Positions 8,061 through 16,799 of a DNA stretch of 64,000 nt are shown piece by piece. Positions within the stretch are counted from its first letter, which is position 1, and each line of letters begins with the position of its first letter. The position numbers and the translations under genes are program-made. Origin of the DNA: Paenibacillus sp. (GTDB lineage Bacteria > Bacillota > Bacilli > Paenibacillales > YIM-B00363); the NCBI RefSeq assembly GCF_035645195.1, contig NZ_DASQNA010000052.1, positions 1-64,000 on the forward strand, read 5' to 3'. Under the pieces are notes generated by a model that worked only from the letters and a program-made list of their open reading frames with translations, searched no databases and was not told the DNA's origin.

Positions 8061-8570
8061 ATGTCCCGCAGATGGGAACGCATGGTGGAGAAAAATCAGA
8101 AGCGGTTGAATCAAACGCGCGTGAAGCATGGCCAGTCGCCGATCGGCACGCAGGACGGCGCGATTAAAGGAAGAAGCTGGGTATTTCCGCTCGCGCTTGC
8201 GACGGCCGGCTTATTGTTCGCTTTTACGATGCCGGCGGAACGCTCCGGTGACTCGTTGTATGTCATTACGGTCATTCTTTATTTGCTGCTGGCGGTTTTC
8301 CATTACTTCGTGCGCAGGCCTTACTTGAAGGTGAGTAAGAACGCGCTGACGTGGCGCACCTATACGGGCGAGAAGACCGCGACGGCGGGCGATATCGCCT
8401 CGATCCAAGTCGGCGACAACCAGTCGTCCGTTCTGCTGAAGGACGGGAAGACGAAGCGTTCGTTCTCGAAGGTGTATCATTTGTATCCGATGGACCGGAT
8501 CAACGAGGCGCTGACGCAATTCGCCGCCGCGCACCAAATCCCTTTACACCGTAGCACGAAGGAGACTTAA
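8061..8570 (+). CDS. Small membrane protein of unknown function
   Basis: A 169-aa protein not recognised from motifs. After a basic, polar N-terminus of about 37 residues come two hydrophobic helices (about 38-55 and 66-84) separated by a short turn. A soluble C-terminal part (about 88-169) is rich in beta-strand-like segments (LTWRTYTGEKTATAGDIASI), resembling a small PH-like cytoplasmic domain. It starts 5 nt after the ynzC-like gene and is followed 6 nt later by the HAD hydrolase gene, so the three are probably co-transcribed. Confidence 0.75.
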   Translation: MSRRWERMVEKNQKRLNQTRVKHGQSPIGTQDGAIKGRSWVFPLALATAGLLFAFTMPAERSGDSLYVITVILYLLLAVFHYFVRRPYLKVSKNALTWRTYTGEKTATAGDIASIQVGDNQSSVLLKDGKTKRSFSKVYHLYPMDRINEALTQFAAAHQIPLHRSTKET

Positions 8571-8576
8571 TTCGCG

Positions 8577-9359
8577 ATGAATAAGAAAGCCGTACTTTTT
8601 GACTTAGACGACACGCTGCTGTGGGACGAGCGTTCCGTTCAGGAAGCGTTCGATATGACGTGCCGGGAGGCGGCGGAGGCGGCGGGAGTCGATCCGAAAG
8701 CGCTGGAGCTCGCCGTTCGCAAAGAGGCTCGAGCGCTATATGAGAGCTACGAGACGTTCCCGTTCACCCAAATGATCGGCATTAACCCGTTCGAAGGACT
8801 ATGGGGCAACTTCCGCGAGGGTGCCGCGCCGGAATTCCGCATAATGGAGCGCATCGCGCCGCAATATCGCGCCGAATCGTGGACTCGCGGCTTGCGAGCG
8901 CTCGGCGTCGACGACCCCGAACTCGGGGCGAAGCTTGGCGAGAGGTTCCCTGCGATCCGACGGACGCTCGCGTACGTATACGAAGAAACGTACGAAGTTC
9001 TTGATGCGCTTAAGGGCAACGTGAAGCTGCTGCTGCTGACGAACGGCTCGCCGGATCTCCAGAAGGAGAAGCTCACAGGCGTTCCGAAGCTGGCGCCGTA
9101 CTTCGATCATATTATCATTTCCGGCGATTTCGGCCGGGGCAAGCCCGATCCGTCCATCTTCCGCCATGCGGTCGAGCTGCTCGGCATCGATCCGTCCGAG
9201 GGAATTATGATCGGCGACAAGCTGACGACCGACATTCTCGGGTCGAGCCGAATCGGCATGGACAACATCTGGATCAATCACCATGGAGCCGAAATCGGCG
9301 AGCATGTGCCGCCGAAGCATACGGTGACCCGTTTGAAGGACATCTTGTCGATCGTATAA
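8577..9359 (+). CDS. HAD-superfamily hydrolase
   Basis: A 260-aa haloacid-dehalogenase-type phosphatase. Motif I is LFDLDDTLLWD (nucleophile and acid/base aspartates near residues 9 and 11), motif II LLLTNGS, motif III lysine in the GKPDPSIF segment, and motif IV MIGDKLTTDILGS. A helical cap lies between motifs I and II. The substrate cannot be deduced; the family dephosphorylates small metabolites. AAGGAG lies about 12 nt before the ATG. Confidence 0.88.
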   Translation: MNKKAVLFDLDDTLLWDERSVQEAFDMTCREAAEAAGVDPKALELAVRKEARALYESYETFPFTQMIGINPFEGLWGNFREGAAPEFRIMERIAPQYRAESWTRGLRALGVDDPELGAKLGERFPAIRRTLAYVYEETYEVLDALKGNVKLLLLTNGSPDLQKEKLTGVPKLAPYFDHIIISGDFGRGKPDPSIFRHAVELLGIDPSEGIMIGDKLTTDILGSSRIGMDNIWINHHGAEIGEHVPPKHTVTRLKDILSIV

Positions 9360-9383
9360 CGAATAACGCTATGATATCCTATC

Positions 9384-9411
9384 GGCCGCGGACGACTCCG
9401 CGGCTTATTTT
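9384..9411 (+). terminator. Rho-independent terminator after the HAD hydrolase
   Basis: GCCGCGGA (9385-9392) pairs perfectly with TCCGCGGC (9397-9404), followed by TTATTTTA. Confidence 0.85.
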
Positions 9412-9438
9412 AACATCATAAATTTGTAAGTTTCGCTG

Positions 9439-9487
9439 ACTTCGGAGCGAGTAATTCTATACCAAGAAAAACTTCCGAAGTTTTTTA
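9439..9487 (+). promoter_or_regulatory. Two mutually exclusive hairpins upstream of the Hsp20-like gene
   Basis: AAAAACTT (9467-9474) can pair with AAGTTTTT (9478-9485) and is followed by further T, a terminator-like hairpin. The upstream ACTTCGGA (9439-9446) is the reverse complement of TCCGAAGT (9474-9481) and would break that hairpin. The rest of the gap up to 9557 shows no clear promoter. The regulatory meaning is inferred only. Confidence 0.35.
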
Positions 9488-9557
9488 TACGAACGCCCTG
9501 GCCTATTCGTGAATACAGTAACCGTAACTAGGCAATCGCGGAGGAGGTCTAATTCGC

Positions 9558-10028
9558 GTGGGCGGCGTATGGAGAAACGGGCAATTTCGTAACGGGTGGA
9601 AGTCTTTCGAGAACGCCGTGCGGAGCGCGCTGGCGACGATGCGCGAAGCGCCTTCCGTTCGGGGAGAATACGAGTGGGATCGGCTGCTGCAGGAGTCGCT
9701 CGCGTACTTGGAGCGGCATCGCGCTTCGGGCTATACGTGGGACTGCTTCGAAACGTTCCGTTCGGTCATTGTACGCGTCACGCTGCCGGCGGATGATCGC
9801 GGGAAGCTGCCGAACGTGCAGATCGACGGGCGCAAACTGACGCTCGCGGGCCTTCCCGGCAAGCTGGACGAGACGGTGACGCTTCCGGCGGCCGTCAGCG
9901 CGAGACGGGTCAAAGCCGACTATTCGGACGGCGTACTGGAAATCCGGCTGAGGAAAAAGCCGGCGCTGCGGGCGATTCGCAGCGTTCCGCTTCGCGTCAG
10001 CGCAAAAAAATCCCCTTCGGCTCGATAA
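9558..10028 (+). CDS. Hsp20 / alpha-crystallin-like protein
   Basis: A 156-aa protein. Its second half reads as an alpha-crystallin (small heat-shock protein) fold: VIVRVTLPAD, the loop around VQIDGRKLTLAGLPG, and the typical last strands ADYSDGVLEIRLRKK. The first 60 residues are helical and lack the usual sHSP N-terminus. The GTG start at 9558 is preceded by GAGGAGG. Small HSPs hold unfolded proteins without ATP; the divergence here leaves the role open. Its last codons form half of the terminator of the convergent mtnD gene. Confidence 0.75.
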   Translation: MGGVWRNGQFRNGWKSFENAVRSALATMREAPSVRGEYEWDRLLQESLAYLERHRASGYTWDCFETFRSVIVRVTLPADDRGKLPNVQIDGRKLTLAGLPGKLDETVTLPAAVSARRVKADYSDGVLEIRLRKKPALRAIRSVPLRVSAKKSPSAR

Positions 10029-10038
10029 CCGAAGGGGA
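10004..10038 (-). terminator. Rho-independent terminator of mtnD (minus strand), overlapping a coding end
   Basis: TCCCCTTCGG (10011-10020) pairs perfectly with CCGAAGGGGA (10029-10038). Seven A at 10004-10010 form the T tract on the minus strand. The left arm and A tract are the last codons of the convergent Hsp20-like gene. Confidence 0.85.
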
Positions 10039-10053
10039 CGGTATGGCGGCGGG

Positions 10054-10596
10054 TTACGCCTTCTGGAATTCCGGGTCCGCGTACGGGTGCGCGATCCAGC
10101 CTTCCGTCTCGATGAACAGGCGAACCGCGACGATTTGGCGGTTTTCCATCAGGGTAAAGAAGTGCGGCTTATGCTCCGGTACGGAGATAACGTCGCCGGC
10201 TTCGAGCTCGACGTCGAAGTAACCGACATCTTCCGTTCCTTTGATGATGAAGATGCCGCGACCCGCCGTGATGGCGCGCACTTCGTCTTCCGTGTGGGTG
10301 TGGACGTTTTCGAATTTCTTGAGGAGCTCTTCCAGGTTCGGCGTCGCGTCGGACAAGGCGACGATGTCCCATGTCCGGTAGCCGCGGCGGCTTGCCAGGT
10401 CGCGGATTTCCGCGTCGAACGTGGACAAAATTTCGTTCTTCTCTTCGTCGCTGAGGACGAACTTCTCTCTCAGGTGCTCCGGAAGCTTGGACGGATCCCA
10501 ATGCTCGTACAAAACTTCTTGGCTGTTCAAAAAGGCGCGGACGTTTTCTTCGCCCGTAATGCGCTCGTTCGTGTTGCGGATGCGAATCTCTGCCAT
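10054..10596 (-). CDS. mtnD: Acireductone dioxygenase (methionine salvage)
   Basis: A 180-aa cupin enzyme of the ARD family. It cleaves 1,2-dihydroxy-3-keto-5-methylthiopentene to the keto-acid precursor of methionine (Fe form) or to an off-pathway product (Ni form). The metal ligands are visible: H99, H101 and E105 in HTHTEDE, and H145 in the EHKPHFF segment. Other mtn genes are not in the window. It is divergent from metH, so two methionine-forming enzymes share one intergenic region. A perfect 7-1-7 palindrome lies over its probable promoter. Confidence 0.93.
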   Translation of the reverse strand: MAEIRIRNTNERITGEENVRAFLNSQEVLYEHWDPSKLPEHLREKFVLSDEEKNEILSTFDAEIRDLASRRGYRTWDIVALSDATPNLEELLKKFENVHTHTEDEVRAITAGRGIFIIKGTEDVGYFDVELEAGDVISVPEHKPHFFTLMENRQIVAVRLFIETEGWIAHPYADPEFQKA

Positions 10597-10627
10597 CGCA
10601 AATCCCTCTTTTCTTAATCATTAGCTA

Positions 10628-10656
10628 TTTAGAATCATTCTAAAATTAGACTTCAA
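10628..10656 (-). promoter_or_regulatory. Probable mtnD promoter with a 7-1-7 palindrome
   Basis: Minus strand: -35 TTGAAG (10651-10656), 17-bp spacer, -10 TCTAAA (10628-10633), each four of six to consensus. The perfect inverted repeat TTAGAAT-C-ATTCTAA occupies 10629-10643, covering the -10 and half the spacer. The palindrome has the geometry of Fur-family boxes (PerR consensus TTATAATNATTATAA), differing at one symmetric position per arm. Confidence 0.5.
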
Positions 10657-10710
10657 TCGATTCGATTATAAGATATTTTTCTGCGGATGTCATCCGATTC
10701 GATAAAGAAC

Positions 10711-10739
10711 TTTTCGAATTCCGAGCATTTTGCTATACT
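10711..10739 (+). promoter_or_regulatory. Probable metH promoter
   Basis: An extended -10, TGCTATACT (10731-10739), with a weak -35 TTTTCG (10711-10716) at 17-bp spacing, about 37 nt before the metH ATG. No S-box or B12 riboswitch fits in this short leader. Confidence 0.5.
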
Positions 10740-10775
10740 TTTAAAATTAATGCGTGATAGGGGCAGGGGGCGCTC

Positions 10776-13700
10776 ATGATGAAACCGACGATCGAGCGGC
10801 AATTAGAGAAAAAGATCTTAATTATAGACGGCGCCATGGGCACGATGATTCAGCAGGCGGATTTGACGGCGGCCGATTTCGGCGGGGACGAGCTCGAGGG
10901 CTGCAATGAAATGCTGTGCATCACGAAGCCGGATCTCATCCGCGACATCCACGAAGCGTACTTCGCGGCCGGCGCGGACATCGTCGAGACGAACAGCTTC
11001 GGATCGACCAGCGTCGTCCTTGCGGAATACGACATTCCGCATATGGCGCGCGAATTGAATTTGGCTGCGGCGCGGCTCGCGAAGGAAGCGGCGGACAAGT
11101 ATTCGACGCCGGAATGGCCGCGGTATGTCGCCGGCGCGATGGGACCGACGACGAAGACGCTGTCGGTGACCGGCGGCGTTACGTTCGACGGCCTGGTGGA
11201 GTCGTACTATGAACAGGCGCTCGCGCTGATCGAGGGCGGGGTCGACGCGCTGCTGCTCGAGACGTCGCAGGATACGCTGAACGTCAAAGCGGGCAGCATC
11301 GGCATCCGGAAAGCGTTCGAGACGACAGGTATCCGACTGCCGATCATGATTTCCGGCACGATCGAGCCAATGGGCACGACGCTGGCGGGGCAAAACATCG
11401 AGTCGTTCCTCGTGTCGCTCGAGCATTTGAAGCCGATATCGATCGGTCTCAACTGCGCGACGGGACCGGAGTTCATGAAGGACCACATTCGGACGCTGGC
11501 GAAGCTGACGGATGCGGCGGTCTCCTGCTACCCGAACGCGGGCTTGCCGGACGAGAACGGCAACTACCACGAGTCGCCGGAATCGCTCGCGAAGAAGATG
11601 GCCGGCTTCGCCGAGCAAGGCTGGCTTAACATCGCCGGCGGTTGCTGCGGCACGACGCCGGAACATATCCGCGCCATGGCGGAAGAGCTCGGCCGGTTCC
11701 AGCCGCGTGCGCGCGCGGGCGAACACCCGCCGGCGGTATCCGGCATCGAGACGGTGTATCTCGAAGAGGACAGCCGTCCGCTCATGGTCGGGGAACGCAC
11801 GAACGTAATCGGCTCGCGTAAGTTCAAGCGGCTCATTTTCGAAGGGAAGTTCGAGGAAGCTTCCGAGATCGCCCGCGCTCAGGTGAAGAGCGGAGCGCAC
11901 ATCATCGACGTCAACCTTGAGGATACCGAGCTTGACGAGAAGAAGGCGATGGCCGAATTCCTCCAGCTCGTCACGAAGAAAGTGAAAGTGCCGCTCATGC
12001 TCGACTCGACGAACGCCGAAGTGCTTGAGATCGGCCTTAAATATTCGCAGGGTAAAGCGATCATCAACTCGATCAACATGGAGGACGGGCTCGAACGGTT
12101 CGAGAAGGTCGTGCCGCTCATCCACAAATACGGCGCGGCGGTCGTCGTCGGCCTCATCGACGAGAAAGGGATGGCCGTTTGGGCGGAGGACAAGCTGCGC
12201 GTCGCGAAACGGTCGTACGACATTCTCGTCAATCAATACGGCGTCAACCCGCGCGACATTATTTTCGACCCGAACGTGTTCCCGGTCGGCTCCGGCGATC
12301 CGCAGTACATCGGTTCGGCGAAAGCGACGATCGACGGCATCCGGCTCATTAAGGAGCATTTCCCGGAGTCCTCGTCGATTCTCGGCATCAGCAACATCTC
12401 GTTCGGCTTGCCGCCGGCGGGCCGCGAGGTGCTGAACTCCGTGTTCTTGTATCATAATACGAAGGCGGGCCTCGGCTACGCGATCGTTAATACGGAGAAG
12501 CTGGAGCGCTACGCGTCGATCCCGGAAGAAGAACGGAAGCTCGCGGAGGACCTCATTTTCCAAACGAGCGACGAGACGCTTGCCGCGTTCGTCGCGTACT
12601 TCCGGGAAAAGAAGGTCGAGAAAAAAGAAAAGACGAGCACGCTTTCGCTCGAGGAGCGGCTCGCGTCTTATATCGTCGAAGGCACGAAGGAAGGGCTTAT
12701 TCCGGACCTCGACGAAGCGTTGAAAACGGCGACGCCGCTCGAGATCATTAACGGGCCGCTTATGGCGGGCATGGACGAGGTCGGCCGGCTGTTCAACAAC
12801 AATGAGCTGATCGTCGCGGAAGTGCTGCAGAGCGCCGAAGTCATGAAGGCCGCGGTATCGCATCTGGAGCCGTTCATGGAGAAATCGGAGTCGAGCGTCA
12901 AGGGCACGATCATGCTGGCGACGGTCAAAGGCGACGTGCATGACATCGGCAAAAACTTGGTCGAGATCATCCTGACGAACAACGGCTACAAAATCATCAA
13001 CCTCGGTATCAAGGTGCCGCCGGAGCAGCTGATCGAAGCATACAGGAAGGAAAAGCCGGACGCGATCGGCCTCTCGGGCCTCTTGGTCAAATCGGCGCAG
13101 CAGATGGTCACGACCGCGCAGGATTTGAAGGCGGCCGGCGTCGACGTGCCGATTCTCGTCGGCGGCGCGGCGCTGTCGCGCAAATTCACGAAGACGCGCA
13201 TCGCCCCCGAGTACGACGGACTCGTCCTGTACGCGAAGGATGCGATGGACGGCCTCGATATCGCGAACAAGATCATGAACCTTGAAGAACGGGAGCGCCT
13301 CATCGCGGAGCTTCGCGAAGCGATAGAGTCGGACGTGAAGGAGTCGGGCAAGAAGGAGAAAGCGGGGCCGTCGTCCGACGCGCCGAAGGTGTCGAACGTG
13401 TCCCGCGACGTTCCGGTGCAGGTGCCGAAAGATACGGAACGGCACATTCTGCGCGATTACCCGATCGCGCATCTGCTGCCGTACGTGAACATGCAGATGC
13501 TGCTCGGCCACCACTTGGGGCTGAAGGGCAAAGTCGCGACGCTGCTCGAGGAACGCGATCCGAAGGCGCTGCAGCTGAAGAGCGTCGTCGACGACATTTT
13601 CGAGGACGCCATCAAGAACGGAACGATCAAAGCGAACGGCATGTACCGTTTCTTCCCGGCGCAGTCGCGCGGCAACGACGTCATCGTGTACGATCCGGAG

Positions 13701-14222
13701 GACCGCAGCCGCGTGCTGCAGACGTTCACGTTCCCGCGCCAAGACGTCGAGCCGTATTTGTGTCTCGCCGATTACCTGAAGTCGGTCGACAGCGGAGAGA
13801 TGGACTACGTCGGCTTCCTCGTCGTGACGGCGGGCGCCGGCATCCGCGACCTTGCGGAGTCGTATAAGCAGAAGGGCGAATATCTGCTGTCCCACGCCGT
13901 TCAGGCGGTCGCGTTAGAGACGGCCGAAGCGTTCGCCGAACGCGTTCACCAACTGATGCGCGACGTATGGGGAATTCCGGATCCGGCGAACCTAACGATA
14001 CAAGGGTTGTTCGCGGCTAAATATCGAGGGCAGCGGTTCTCCTTCGGGTATCCGGCGTGCCCGAACCTGGAGGATCAAGCGCCGCTGTTCGAGCTGATGA
14101 AGCCGGCGGACATCGGAGTCGAGCTGACGGACAGCTTTATGATGGAGCCGGAAGCGTCCGTCTCGGCGATCGTCTTCTCGCATCCGGAAGCCCGATATTT
14201 TAACGTGGATAAGGCGGAGTAA
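10776..14222 (+). CDS. metH: Cobalamin-dependent methionine synthase
   Basis: An 1148-aa four-module MetH that transfers the methyl of methyltetrahydrofolate to homocysteine via methylcobalamin. The modules are the homocysteine-binding barrel (about 1-310, Zn cysteines in GLNCATGP and GGCCGTT), the pterin-binding domain (from about 337, VGERTNVIGSRKF), and the cobalamin cap and Rossmann domain (about 625-860). In the last, DVHDIGKN near residue 720 provides the axial histidine. The C-terminal AdoMet-dependent reactivation domain begins near 888. The length is close to that of E. coli MetH (1227 aa). It begins at two consecutive ATG codons after a G-rich ribosome-binding site and is followed 2 nt later by the RNase Z gene. 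Confidence 0.97.
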   Translation: MMKPTIERQLEKKILIIDGAMGTMIQQADLTAADFGGDELEGCNEMLCITKPDLIRDIHEAYFAAGADIVETNSFGSTSVVLAEYDIPHMARELNLAAARLAKEAADKYSTPEWPRYVAGAMGPTTKTLSVTGGVTFDGLVESYYEQALALIEGGVDALLLETSQDTLNVKAGSIGIRKAFETTGIRLPIMISGTIEPMGTTLAGQNIESFLVSLEHLKPISIGLNCATGPEFMKDHIRTLAKLTDAAVSCYPNAGLPDENGNYHESPESLAKKMAGFAEQGWLNIAGGCCGTTPEHIRAMAEELGRFQPRARAGEHPPAVSGIETVYLEEDSRPLMVGERTNVIGSRKFKRLIFEGKFEEASEIARAQVKSGAHIIDVNLEDTELDEKKAMAEFLQLVTKKVKVPLMLDSTNAEVLEIGLKYSQGKAIINSINMEDGLERFEKVVPLIHKYGAAVVVGLIDEKGMAVWAEDKLRVAKRSYDILVNQYGVNPRDIIFDPNVFPVGSGDPQYIGSAKATIDGIRLIKEHFPESSSILGISNISFGLPPAGREVLNSVFLYHNTKAGLGYAIVNTEKLERYASIPEEERKLAEDLIFQTSDETLAAFVAYFREKKVEKKEKTSTLSLEERLASYIVEGTKEGLIPDLDEALKTATPLEIINGPLMAGMDEVGRLFNNNELIVAEVLQSAEVMKAAVSHLEPFMEKSESSVKGTIMLATVKGDVHDIGKNLVEIILTNNGYKIINLGIKVPPEQLIEAYRKEKPDAIGLSGLLVKSAQQMVTTAQDLKAAGVDVPILVGGAALSRKFTKTRIAPEYDGLVLYAKDAMDGLDIANKIMNLEERERLIAELREAIESDVKESGKKEKAGPSSDAPKVSNVSRDVPVQVPKDTERHILRDYPIAHLLPYVNMQMLLGHHLGLKGKVATLLEERDPKALQLKSVVDDIFEDAIKNGTIKANGMYRFFPAQSRGNDVIVYDPEDRSRVLQTFTFPRQDVEPYLCLADYLKSVDSGEMDYVGFLVVTAGAGIRDLAESYKQKGEYLLSHAVQAVALETAEAFAERVHQLMRDVWGIPDPANLTIQGLFAAKYRGQRFSFGYPACPNLEDQAPLFELMKPADIGVELTDSFMMEPEASVSAIVFSHPEARYFNVDKAE

Positions 14223-14224
14223 CG

Positions 14225-15154
14225 GTGGAATTGTATTTTCTTGGCACGGGAGCGGGGATGCCGACGCGCAAGCGGAACGTCACCTCGGTCGCGCTCAACC
14301 TTATGACGGAGCGCGGCGTCGTATGGCTGTTCGACGCGGGCGAGGGGACGCAGCACCAAATGCTCCAATCGCCCATCAAACCGGGCAAAATCGAGTTCTT
14401 GTTTCTGACCCATCTGCACGGCGACCATTCGTACGGCGTGCCGGGACTGCTGTCGAGCCGTTCGTACCAAGGCGGGGAAACGCCGCTGACGATTTTCGGC
14501 CCGCCGGGCACCCGCCATTTCGTCGAGACGGTGCTCGAGGTGAGCGGGACGCATCTCGAATACGAGGTGCGCATCGAAGAGATCGGCGAAGGCGTCGTGT
14601 TCGAGGACGAGCAGTTTCGCGTCACGGCCGCCAAGCTGGAGCATCGGATCGAGTCGTACGGCTTCCGCATCGAGGAGAAGGACGTCCCCGGGGCGCTCGA
14701 CAGCGCGCGGCTGGCGCGGGAGGGCGTGCCGGCGGGGCCGCTGTACGCGAAGCTGAAGCGGGGCGAGTCGGTGACGTTGCCGGACGGGCGCACGATCGAC
14801 GGCGCGAAGTACGTCGGCGCGCCGCAGCGAGGGCGCATCGTCGCGATCTTCGGCGACACGCGCCCGTGCCCGAGCGAGCTGGCGCTGGCGCAGGGGGCGG
14901 ACGTGCTCGTGCACGAGGCGACGTATATGCACGAGCGGGCGGACAACGCGCACCGCTACTTCCACACGACGGCGACGCAGGCGGCGGAGCTCGCGGTTCG
15001 CGCGGGCGTCGGGGCGCTCGTCATGACCCATCTGTCGTCGAGGTATCAGGACGAGAGCGTCCATCATTTGCTCGAGGAAGCGCGGGCCATTTTCCCGCAT
15101 TCCCACGTGGCCGAAGATTTTTGGTCGTACGCGATTCCGCGCCGGGACGATTAA
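14225..15154 (+). CDS. rnz: Ribonuclease Z
   Basis: A 309-aa metallo-beta-lactamase-fold endonuclease that trims tRNA 3' trailers. The metal-binding motif is HLHGDH (H63, H65, D67, H68). The later FGDTRPC aspartate and the HTTATQAAELA and MTHLSSRY histidines complete the site. The length matches bacterial RNase Z (about 305-310 aa). The GTG start at 14225 lies 2 nt after the metH stop, so translation is probably coupled. Confidence 0.95.
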   Translation: MELYFLGTGAGMPTRKRNVTSVALNLMTERGVVWLFDAGEGTQHQMLQSPIKPGKIEFLFLTHLHGDHSYGVPGLLSSRSYQGGETPLTIFGPPGTRHFVETVLEVSGTHLEYEVRIEEIGEGVVFEDEQFRVTAAKLEHRIESYGFRIEEKDVPGALDSARLAREGVPAGPLYAKLKRGESVTLPDGRTIDGAKYVGAPQRGRIVAIFGDTRPCPSELALAQGADVLVHEATYMHERADNAHRYFHTTATQAAELAVRAGVGALVMTHLSSRYQDESVHHLLEEARAIFPHSHVAEDFWSYAIPRRDD

Positions 15155-15165
15155 TCTCATAAGCG

Positions 15166-15230
15166 AAAAAGGCGAACCCGCCGACGAACGGAGCACATGT
15201 CTCCGATTCGCCGGACGGGTTCGCCTTTTT
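15166..15230. terminator. Bidirectional terminator between rnz and the YbjQ gene
   Basis: AAAAAGGCGAACCCG (15166-15180) is fully complementary to CGGGTTCGCCTTTTT (15216-15230). There is an inner CGGAG/CTCCG stem, and A/T tracts on both sides work for both convergent genes. Confidence 0.95.
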
Positions 15231-15245
15231 ATTTACGGATCTCGA

Positions 15246-15566
15246 CTATGCCTGTTCCGTGCGCACCGCCGTGCCGCTGACCGTCACCATCAGCATGCCT
15301 TCGCGGACGACTTCGTAGTCGATGTCGATGCCGACGACCGCGTTCGCGCCGAGGCTGCGAGCGTAGCTTTGCATCTCTTGGATCGCGATTTCGCGCGCTT
15401 CCTTCAGCTTCTGCTCGTAGGCGCCGGAACGGCCGCCGACGATGTCGGTGATCGAGGCGAACAGGTCGCGTACGATGTTCGCGCCCATAATGGCTTCGCC
15501 GTTTACGATCCCGAGATATTCTACGATTTTTTGGCCTTCGATCGCATTCGTTGTCGTAATAATCAT
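15246..15566 (-). CDS. YbjQ / UPF0145 family protein
   Basis: A 106-aa protein of the YbjQ ('heavy-metal-binding domain', UPF0145) family. Typical motifs are [22 protein letters not shown]-type [16 protein letters not shown] and the C-terminal [13 protein letters not shown]. The family forms pentamers of unknown function. It is a single gene with an AGGAGG site on the minus strand. Confidence 0.93.
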   Translation of the reverse strand: MIITTTNAIEGQKIVEYLGIVNGEAIMGANIVRDLFASITDIVGGRSGAYEQKLKEAREIAIQEMQSYARSLGANAVVGIDIDYEVVREGMLMVTVSGTAVRTEQA

Positions 15567-15725
15567 GAAATCATGCCTCCTAAGATTTTGCAGCTTGCTC
15601 GGTATTACGTTTCGCGCGCGCCAAACGTTTCGTCCCTTACAAAATATTTAAATGATTAACGATAAAAGTTAACGGAACGCTGGTACGCTGAAGGCGACGA
15701 AACTTTGCAAGGAGGACGGATCGAC

Positions 15726-16697
15726 ATGGATACGGCGAGTCATGTATTGTTCGGGGCGACGATGACGGGGTTAGCGATGACAGATCCCGCGATCGCGGCT
15801 CACCCGGAACGATTCGGTTTCGTGCTGGCTGCGATGGTGCTAAGCTCCCACGCGCCCGATTTCGACACAGTCGTGAGACTGAGAGGACGCAGCGCGTATT
15901 TGCGCTGGCATCGCGGCGTTACGCATTCGATTCCCGCACTGTTTGCATGGCCTTTGCTGCCGTTCCTCGCTTACGCGTACGCGTTCGGCACGGACGTCGC
16001 CGGGGTCCACTTGTACGCATGGTGCTTCGCAGCGGTGCTCTGGCATGTCGTCTTGGACGCGCTGAATGGATACGGGGTGCAGTGTCTGCGTCCGTTCACG
16101 CGGAGATGGGTCCATCTCGACGTGCTGACGCTGTGGGATCCGTTTTTGTTTGCGATTCATGGGGCCGCGCTGGCGCTGTGGGCCGCCGGCGCCGTGGAAC
16201 CGTACCCGACATTTCCCGCTTTGTATGCACTGACGTTCCTATATATCGGCCTGCGCGGCTGGCGGCGGCGCCGCTGGCTGCAACGCATTCGCGAAGCGTT
16301 CCGCGCGGAGGGCGTGTGTTACGTCATGCCTTGCCTGCATTGGTGGCGATGGGCGTTCCTCGCCGAACGGGAGGACCGCTTCGTCAGCGGGTTTATTCGT
16401 GATGGGCGGGTCGAGGTCGCCGGAACGGTCATGAAAAGCGCCTCTTCGGAGACCGATCCGTGGGTCCAGGCATCGAAGTCGGCGGATGCGGTGGACGCGT
16501 TCCTCGGCTTCGCCGCTCGGGCGCATGTCGACGTGAGGGAGACGGAGGAAGGCTGCGAGGTGCGGTGGAGCGACGTACGGTTTCACTTCGGCGGGAAGCT
16601 GCCGTTCGGCGTCGAGGTGAAGTTCGACCGCGACCGGCGCATCGTGTCCGAGTCGATCGGCTGGCGCAAAAAGGTGTGGGAAGGACCTTACGTTTGA
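15726..16697 (+). CDS. Membrane-bound metal-dependent hydrolase (YdjM-like)
   Basis: A 323-aa integral membrane protein of the YdjM / COG1988 family. The N-terminus carries the conserved histidine and aspartate pattern (TASHVLFGA, SSHAPDFDT) and the family signature RWHRGVTHS. Four hydrophobic helices follow between about 30 and 180. A soluble C-terminal domain (about 190-323) is beta-rich. In E. coli the family is LexA-regulated, but no SOS box is seen here. The ATG at 15726 has AAGGAGG 10 nt upstream; an earlier in-frame start at 15705 lacks a site. Confidence 0.88.
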   Translation: MDTASHVLFGATMTGLAMTDPAIAAHPERFGFVLAAMVLSSHAPDFDTVVRLRGRSAYLRWHRGVTHSIPALFAWPLLPFLAYAYAFGTDVAGVHLYAWCFAAVLWHVVLDALNGYGVQCLRPFTRRWVHLDVLTLWDPFLFAIHGAALALWAAGAVEPYPTFPALYALTFLYIGLRGWRRRRWLQRIREAFRAEGVCYVMPCLHWWRWAFLAEREDRFVSGFIRDGRVEVAGTVMKSASSETDPWVQASKSADAVDAFLGFAARAHVDVRETEEGCEVRWSDVRFHFGGKLPFGVEVKFDRDRRIVSESIGWRKKVWEGPYV

Positions 16698-16799
16698 CGC
16701 GCTTATTTTGCAATTGACCGTATTAATTTTTATGTGCTTTAATTATACGCAACCTCAACTGATTGCACGAATCGACATTTTTCGCGGGAGGACCAAGAC

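Noticed and set aside
10597-10775. S-box (SAM) or cobalamin riboswitch upstream of metH/mtnD
   Set aside because: The gap is only 179 bp, is shared by two divergent genes, and shows none of the conserved S-box or B12-box sequences.
10818-13895. 1025-aa minus-strand frame within metH
   Set aside because: Antisense shadow of a complete, motif-rich metH; Arg/Val/Asp-rich composition typical of the complement of GC-rich coding DNA.
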